A DNA stretch of 64,000 bases from Onchocerca volvulus (taxonomy: Eukaryota; Nematoda; Chromadorea; Rhabditida; Onchocercidae). The notes under the pieces are model-generated. The model was not told the DNA's origin and ran no database searches. It saw only the letters and a program-made list of their open reading frames with translations. A program made the position numbers and the translations under genes. The stretch lies in NCBI GenBank assembly GCA_000499405.2, contig HG738138.1, forward strand, positions 15,454,554 through 15,518,553, in the 5' to 3' direction. Below are positions 63,988 to 64,000 of this stretch, piece by piece. The first letter of the stretch is position 1, and each line of letters begins with the position of its first letter.

Positions 63988-64000
63988 GTAAGTAATTAAA

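Noticed and set aside
1..64000. tRNA genes, CRISPR arrays, bacterial operons or phage genes
   Set aside because: I found no tRNA-like B-box plus cloverleaf, no CRISPR-type repeat-spacer structure, and no prokaryotic-style gene organisation; everything supported is eukaryotic.

Overview
The window looks like nuclear DNA of a nematode, most likely a clade III (spirurid or filarial-type) worm. It is very AT-rich, with long homopolymer A/T runs and genes split into many short exons. Introns are AT-rich, with GTAAG/GTTTG donors and TTTCAG/TTTTAG acceptors. The gene content is metazoan: a TRPV channel, an ABCD4-type transporter and an ATF4-type bZIP factor. The species call is inference; the exon-intron style and protein families are read directly. 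Almost no exon is long enough to stand out as an ORF, so I rebuilt the genes exon by exon and checked that the splice phases add up.

Layout. 1-7.4 kb is AT-rich, with no gene I can support; it holds a near-perfect 58-bp-arm hairpin and a dispersed LTR-like repeat. 7.4-8.5 kb has the last exon of an unrecognised single-pass membrane protein. 9-12.4 kb is mobile-element debris: a second hairpin, a second LTR-like copy, and the C-terminal helicase part of a dead Helitron bracketed by inverted copies of a ~100-bp motif. 17.46-27.38 kb (+) is a complete 19-exon TRPV channel (878 aa). 28.2-29.4 kb is another dead Helitron, this time from the N-terminal replicase-side domain. 30.2-31.8 kb shows splice-bounded open frames that I could not resolve into one gene. 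34.31-41.02 kb (-) is a complete 16-exon ABCD4-like transporter (671 aa). 42.36-43.20 kb (-) is a newly assembled three-exon small membrane protein (83 aa) with a 15-nt microexon. 47.1-48.9 kb is a cluster of minisatellites ending in three spaced TACGTG sites. 49.58-52.07 kb (+) is the ATF4-type bZIP gene, apparently with an overlapping upstream ORF in its leader. 53.62-59.56 kb (+) is a small Ala/Thr-rich protein gene (77 aa) whose first intron contains a decayed 28S rRNA fragment. 60-63.5 kb is minisatellite and microsatellite intergenic DNA. At 63.93 kb the first exon of a further gene runs off the end.

The genes do not form an obvious pathway or operon. The strongest regulatory story is the ATF4-type gene: the predicted leader exon carries a 54-codon ORF in good start context that overlaps the main start codon out of frame. 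This is the arrangement that gives vertebrate ATF4 its stress-dependent translation. The ABCD4-like and small membrane genes lie head-to-tail on the minus strand, about 1.3 kb apart.
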